From Pseudomonas asiatica (GTDB taxonomy: Bacteria; Pseudomonadota; Gammaproteobacteria; Pseudomonadales; Pseudomonadaceae), in assembly GCF_009932335.1 (NCBI RefSeq), contig NZ_BLJF01000001.1:1736001-1800000 (forward strand): 64,000 nt of DNA. Direction: 5' to 3'. The notes under the pieces were generated by a model. That model was not told the DNA's origin. It ran no database searches and saw only the letters and a list, made by a program, of their open reading frames with translations. The translations under genes and the position numbers were made by a program. Positions 60,848 to 64,000 of this stretch are shown here, piece by piece. Position 1 is the first letter of the stretch. The number at the start of each line of letters is the position of its first letter.

Positions 60848-62800
60848 TCAGAGCGCCCAGGCAACCGTCAGGCCATCGTGAATCGCTTCTTCGGCGGTAC
60901 GCGGCGCCAGGCAGTCGCCAATGCGGCGCACCTCGACCAGGCCAGCCAGCTCCGTTGCCAGGCGGTCTTCCGGTTGATGGCCCTGGCACAGTACCAGGGT
61001 GTCGATGCCTTCGAAGATCATCGGTTCGCCGCTGGCGGTGTGCTGCAGGTACACCGTGTTGTCGTCGCAGCCATACAGGCGGGCATACGGTGTGATGGGA
61101 ATACCCAGGCGATGCAGCTCGCCGGCCAGTTGGTCGCGCACGTACAGCGGCAGGCTTTCGCCGCAATGGGTGCCATTGACCGCCAGCTGCACCTGGTGGC
61201 CGTCGCGTACCAGGCGTTCGGCGATGCCGGGGCCGATCCAGTCGCAGCGCCAGTCGATCACCAGTACCGAGCGGCCCGGTTTTGCTTCACTGCGCAGTAT
61301 TTGCCAGGCATCCACCACCTGTAGATCACCGGTGCGCTCGAAGGCCGGCCAGTAGGGGGTGGCACCGGTGGCGGCGATCACCAGGTCGGGGCGTTCCCGT
61401 TCGACCAGTGCGCGGTCGACCCGGGTGTTGCGCACCACTTCCACGCCCGCCAGGGCCATTTCCCGTTGCAAGTTGGTGCTGGCGCCACCGAACTCGCTGC
61501 GCCGTGGCAGCAACTGGGCCAGCAGCACCTGGCCACCGAGCTGCGGGCCAGCCTCGTACAGCGTGACCTGATGCCCGCGCGCAGCGGCCACGGCGGCGGC
61601 TTTCATGCCGGCGGGCCCGCCACCGGCCACGAGGATGCGCTTGGGGCGGGTGGTGGGTGGCAGTTGCTCGTACTGCAACTCGCGGCCAGTCTCCGGTCGC
61701 TGGATGCAGGAAATGGGCAGGCCGCGGTGGAAATGGCCGATGCAGGCCTGGTTGCAGGCGATACAGGCACGTACGTCTTCGACCTGGCCATGCTCGGTCT
61801 TGTTGGGCATCTGCGGGTCGCATATAAGCGCGCGGGTCATGCCGCAGACGTCGGCCTGGCCACGGGCCAGGATCAGTTCGGCTTCCTGGGGCTGGTTGAT
61901 ACGCCCGGTGACGAACAGCGGGATGCCCAGGTGTTGTTTGAAGGTGCCGGCCTCACGGGCCAGGTAGGCCGGTTGAATAGCCATCGGCGGCACGATATGC
62001 ACGGCGCCGCCGAGGGACGCCGACGTCCCGGCAACGATGTGCAGGTAGTCGAGCTGGCCTTGCAAGGCAACCGCTGCGGCCTGCGATTCATCCTCGCTCA
62101 GCCCTTGGCTGTCGCGCTCGTCGGCACTGATGCGCAGGCCGATGATGAACTGTTCGTCGGTAGCCGCGCGTACGGCGGCCAGCACTTCGCGCAGGAACCG
62201 CAGGCGCTGCTCCAGCTCACCGTTGTAGCCATCCGAGCGCTGGTTTACCCGCGGGTTGAGGAACTGCGCAGGCAGGTAGCCATGGCTGGCCACCACTTCA
62301 ACGCCATCCAGCCCGGCCTGGTGCAGGCGGCGGGCAGCGCTGGCATAGCCCTGGACGATCTCGTCGATCATCGCTTGGTCCAGTGCGCGCGGCATCACCC
62401 GGAAGCGTTCATTGGGTACCGCGGACGCCGAGTAGGCCACCGCCAGCAAACCGTCCGCCGACTCCATGATCTCCCGCCCGGGGTGGAACAGTTGTGACAG
62501 CACCACGGTGCCATGCTCATGGCAGGCCTCGGCAAGCTGGCGGTAGCCGTCGATGCAGGCATCGTCGGTGGCCATCAGCACATGCGAGGTGTAGCGAGCG
62601 CTGTCATGCACCCCGGCCACCTGCAGCACGATCAGGCCCACGCCACCGGCGGCGCGGGCGCGCTGGTAGGCGATGAGCTTGTCGTTGACCAGGTTGTCGG
62701 TAGGCAGGCAGGTGTCGTGGCCGGTGGACATGATGCGGTTCTTCAAGCGTTTGCCGCGGATCTGCAAGGCTTCGAACAGATGAGGGAAGGCGGTCTGCAT
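60848..62800 (-). CDS. Old-yellow-enzyme/Fe-S oxidoreductase (2,4-dienoyl-CoA reductase/dimethylamine-dehydrogenase family)
   Basis: 650 residues from the ATG at 62800; a longer in-frame start at 62866 lies inside the promoter dyads. FMN TIM barrel 1-375 (LFEALQIRGKRLKNRI at the start, catalytic-type GVEVVASHGYLPAQFLNPRVN), a [4Fe-4S] motif C-x2-C-x3-C-x11-C (CIACNQACIGHF...SCIQ) near 345-362, then a nucleotide-binding half with VAGGGPAGMKAAAVAAARGH. Members oxidise secondary/tertiary amines or reduce enoyl thioesters. With an amine-type transporter next door, an amine substrate is plausible but unproven. Confidence 0.87.
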   Translation of the reverse strand: MQTAFPHLFEALQIRGKRLKNRIMSTGHDTCLPTDNLVNDKLIAYQRARAAGGVGLIVLQVAGVHDSARYTSHVLMATDDACIDGYRQLAEACHEHGTVVLSQLFHPGREIMESADGLLAVAYSASAVPNERFRVMPRALDQAMIDEIVQGYASAARRLHQAGLDGVEVVASHGYLPAQFLNPRVNQRSDGYNGELEQRLRFLREVLAAVRAATDEQFIIGLRISADERDSQGLSEDESQAAAVALQGQLDYLHIVAGTSASLGGAVHIVPPMAIQPAYLAREAGTFKQHLGIPLFVTGRINQPQEAELILARGQADVCGMTRALICDPQMPNKTEHGQVEDVRACIACNQACIGHFHRGLPISCIQRPETGRELQYEQLPPTTRPKRILVAGGGPAGMKAAAVAAARGHQVTLYEAGPQLGGQVLLAQLLPRRSEFGGASTNLQREMALAGVEVVRNTRVDRALVERERPDLVIAATGATPYWPAFERTGDLQVVDAWQILRSEAKPGRSVLVIDWRCDWIGPGIAERLVRDGHQVQLAVNGTHCGESLPLYVRDQLAGELHRLGIPITPYARLYGCDDNTVYLQHTASGEPMIFEGIDTLVLCQGHQPEDRLATELAGLVEVRRIGDCLAPRTAEEAIHDGLTVAWAL

Positions 62801-62832
62801 ACAGGCGGCTCCGGTGCGATGTTGTTCTTGTT

Positions 62833-62880
62833 CTTTTATAAAAGTGTAGCGACAGTAAAAAATCAACTTGTTTTTTTACT
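62833..62880. promoter_or_regulatory. AT-rich palindromes in the divergent promoter region
   Basis: CTTTTATAAAAG (62833-62844) is a perfect 12-bp palindrome. AGTAAAAAA (62854-62862) is matched by its complement at 62872-62880. A further GC-rich dyad CCCTCG/CGAGGG lies at 62904-62918. These are candidate operators for the cupin-XRE regulator between the flavoenzyme and transporter genes. Confidence 0.5.
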
Positions 62881-62976
62881 GGTCGGCGACTAGGTTTTCC
62901 TCACCCTCGTGGCGAGGGCGTGACCTCACAACAACAAGAAAACGGGCCCCTCGGGCACCGGCAGGAGGCAACTACG

Positions 62977-64000
62977 ATGCAGGTATTCCCACGTGTAAGC
63001 AGCCTTTGCGCAGCGTTGCTGGCCATGGGCCTGGGCAGTGCGCAAGCGGCACCGCAGATGGTCGTGGTCGGCTATGGTGGTGCCGGCCAGAAAGCTCAGG
63101 ACGAGTCGATCTTCAAACCGTTCAGTGCCCAGGATGGCAGCAAGCTGATCCAGAGTGAGTACAACGGCGAGATGGCACGGATCCAGGTAATGGCCGAGAC
63201 CGGCAATGTCGACTGGGACGTGGTGCAGATAGAAGGGCCTGACCTGATGCGCGGCTGCGACGAGGGCATCTACGAGCAGCTGGATTGGCAGCGCATGGGC
63301 CATGCGGGTGAACTGATTACCGACGCGGCACAAGCCTGTGGCTCGGCCGCGCTGGTATGGAGCGTGGCCATTGCCTATGACCGCAGCAAGCTGGCACAGG
63401 CGCCTGCGTCGTGGGCCGACTTCTGGGACGTGAGCAAGTACCCGGGCAAGCGCGGCCTGCGCAAGCGTGCGGTGTACAACCTGGAGTTCGCCCTGATGGC
63501 AGATGGGGTGAAGGTCGAGGATGTGTACCAGGTCCTGGCCACCCCGGCAGGGGTCGAGCGTGCCTTTGCCAAGCTCAGCGAGCTCAAGCCGTATATCCAG
63601 TGGTGGGACGCCGGCGCCCAACCTGCCCAGTGGCTGGCGGCGGGAGACGTGGTGATGACCTCGACCTATAGCGGGCGCATCGCCGTGGCGGCCCAGCAGG
63701 GCAGCCCGCTGGCGGTGGTCTGGCCTGGCAGCCTGTATGGCATGGATTACTGGGCGATCATCAAAGGCTCGCGGCATGTCGACCAGGCCAAGCGGCTGAT
63801 TGCCTACGCCAACCAGCCGGACACCCAGGTGCGTTATGTGCAGCAGATTCCCTATGGGCCAACCAACACCCAGGCGGCGGCGAAGCTAGACCCGTCCCTG
63901 GCCAGCTGGGTGCCTACTTCGCCGCAGAACCTGCAGGGGGCGTTGGCGATGAATGTGGAATTCTGGGTCGACCATGGCGAAGAGCTGGAACAGCGCTTCA
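62977..64000 (+). CDS. ABC transporter substrate-binding protein, spermidine/putrescine type (partial)
   Basis: The first 341 codons of a gene cut by the window end; the ATG at 62977 follows CAGGAGG. A signal peptide (SSLCAALLAMGLGSAQA, cut near 25) precedes a PotD/PotF-type periplasmic binding protein: VVVGYGGAGQKAQ at the N-terminus, NVDWDVVQIEG, ASWADFWDVSKYPGKRGL (the conserved W-A-D-F-W-D stretch) and a late VRYVQQIPYGPTN. It is expected to bind a polyamine-like solute for an ABC permease encoded beyond the window. Divergent from the flavoenzyme gene. Confidence 0.9.
   Translation, partial: MQVFPRVSSLCAALLAMGLGSAQAAPQMVVVGYGGAGQKAQDESIFKPFSAQDGSKLIQSEYNGEMARIQVMAETGNVDWDVVQIEGPDLMRGCDEGIYEQLDWQRMGHAGELITDAAQACGSAALVWSVAIAYDRSKLAQAPASWADFWDVSKYPGKRGLRKRAVYNLEFALMADGVKVEDVYQVLATPAGVERAFAKLSELKPYIQWWDAGAQPAQWLAAGDVVMTSTYSGRIAVAAQQGSPLAVVWPGSLYGMDYWAIIKGSRHVDQAKRLIAYANQPDTQVRYVQQIPYGPTNTQAAAKLDPSLASWVPTSPQNLQGALAMNVEFWVDHGEELEQRF

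Overview
This 64 kb window is chromosomal DNA of a Pseudomonas of the P. putida group. The evidence is high-GC coding with P. putida-type REP elements between operons, a complete fap functional-amyloid operon, a mexT/mexS pair, a ureDABCEJFG urease operon, an mcpP-like chemoreceptor next to uppP, and an azoR/NDH-2-like pair. No rRNA, tRNA, CRISPR array or insertion sequence was seen.

Region 1 (1-8.5 kb) is a low-oxygen/stress island. It holds two paralogous GNAT acetyltransferases, a tandem universal stress protein, a beta-CASP metallo-beta-lactamase, a membrane protein, a hemerythrin, an FNR-type regulator with the Fe-S cysteines, a ferredoxin-reductase-like flavoprotein that has lost most of its Fe-S cysteines, an Hsp20 chaperone and a small K+ channel. 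Three FNR/ANR boxes (two perfect TTGAT-N4-ATCAA, one with a single mismatch) lie in its divergent promoter regions. Next to the K+ channel is a remnant of the FtsH C-terminus joined out of frame to a small membrane-protein gene.

Region 2 (8.6-24.6 kb) is the most unusual part: an orphan fatty-acid/polyketide-like operon. It encodes an ACP with a C-terminal zinc ribbon, two pairs of ketosynthase plus degenerate ketosynthase (the last one frameshifted), a 959-residue fusion of a class III aminotransferase to a cyanobacterial-type acyl-ACP reductase, two SDRs, a DUF1302-like outer-membrane protein, a LolA-like periplasmic protein and an MMPL/RND exporter. The layout predicts that ACP-bound chains are reductively released as aldehydes, aminated and exported toward the outer membrane. 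A near-identical MerR-type promoter stands before the ACP gene and before a quinone-reductase gene at the far end, which is followed by a merR gene. One MerR protein probably controls both.

Region 3 (24.6-37 kb) contains mexT and mexS in divergent orientation without mexEF-oprN beside mexT, an AT-rich 0.5 kb gap, an unrecognised 461-residue protein coupled to a MocR-like regulator that lacks the PLP lysine, a FAN1-type nuclease coupled to an Fe-S helicase with an N-terminal nuclease-like domain, NnrS, and a lone tyrosine recombinase. Region 4 (37.5-43.2 kb) is urease. Region 5 (43.3-52 kb) holds a DUF899 protein, an LTA-synthase-like sulfatase and fapABCDEF. FapC has an expanded serine-rich and octapeptide-repeat linker, and a UUCG hairpin follows fapC. 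Region 6 (52-64 kb) has pnuC with a NadR-like kinase, the chemoreceptor, uppP, a DUF1294 gene, LysR/azoR, an NDH-2-like flavoprotein, a cupin regulator with an Fe-S flavoenzyme, and the start of a polyamine-type ABC substrate-binding protein cut by the window end.
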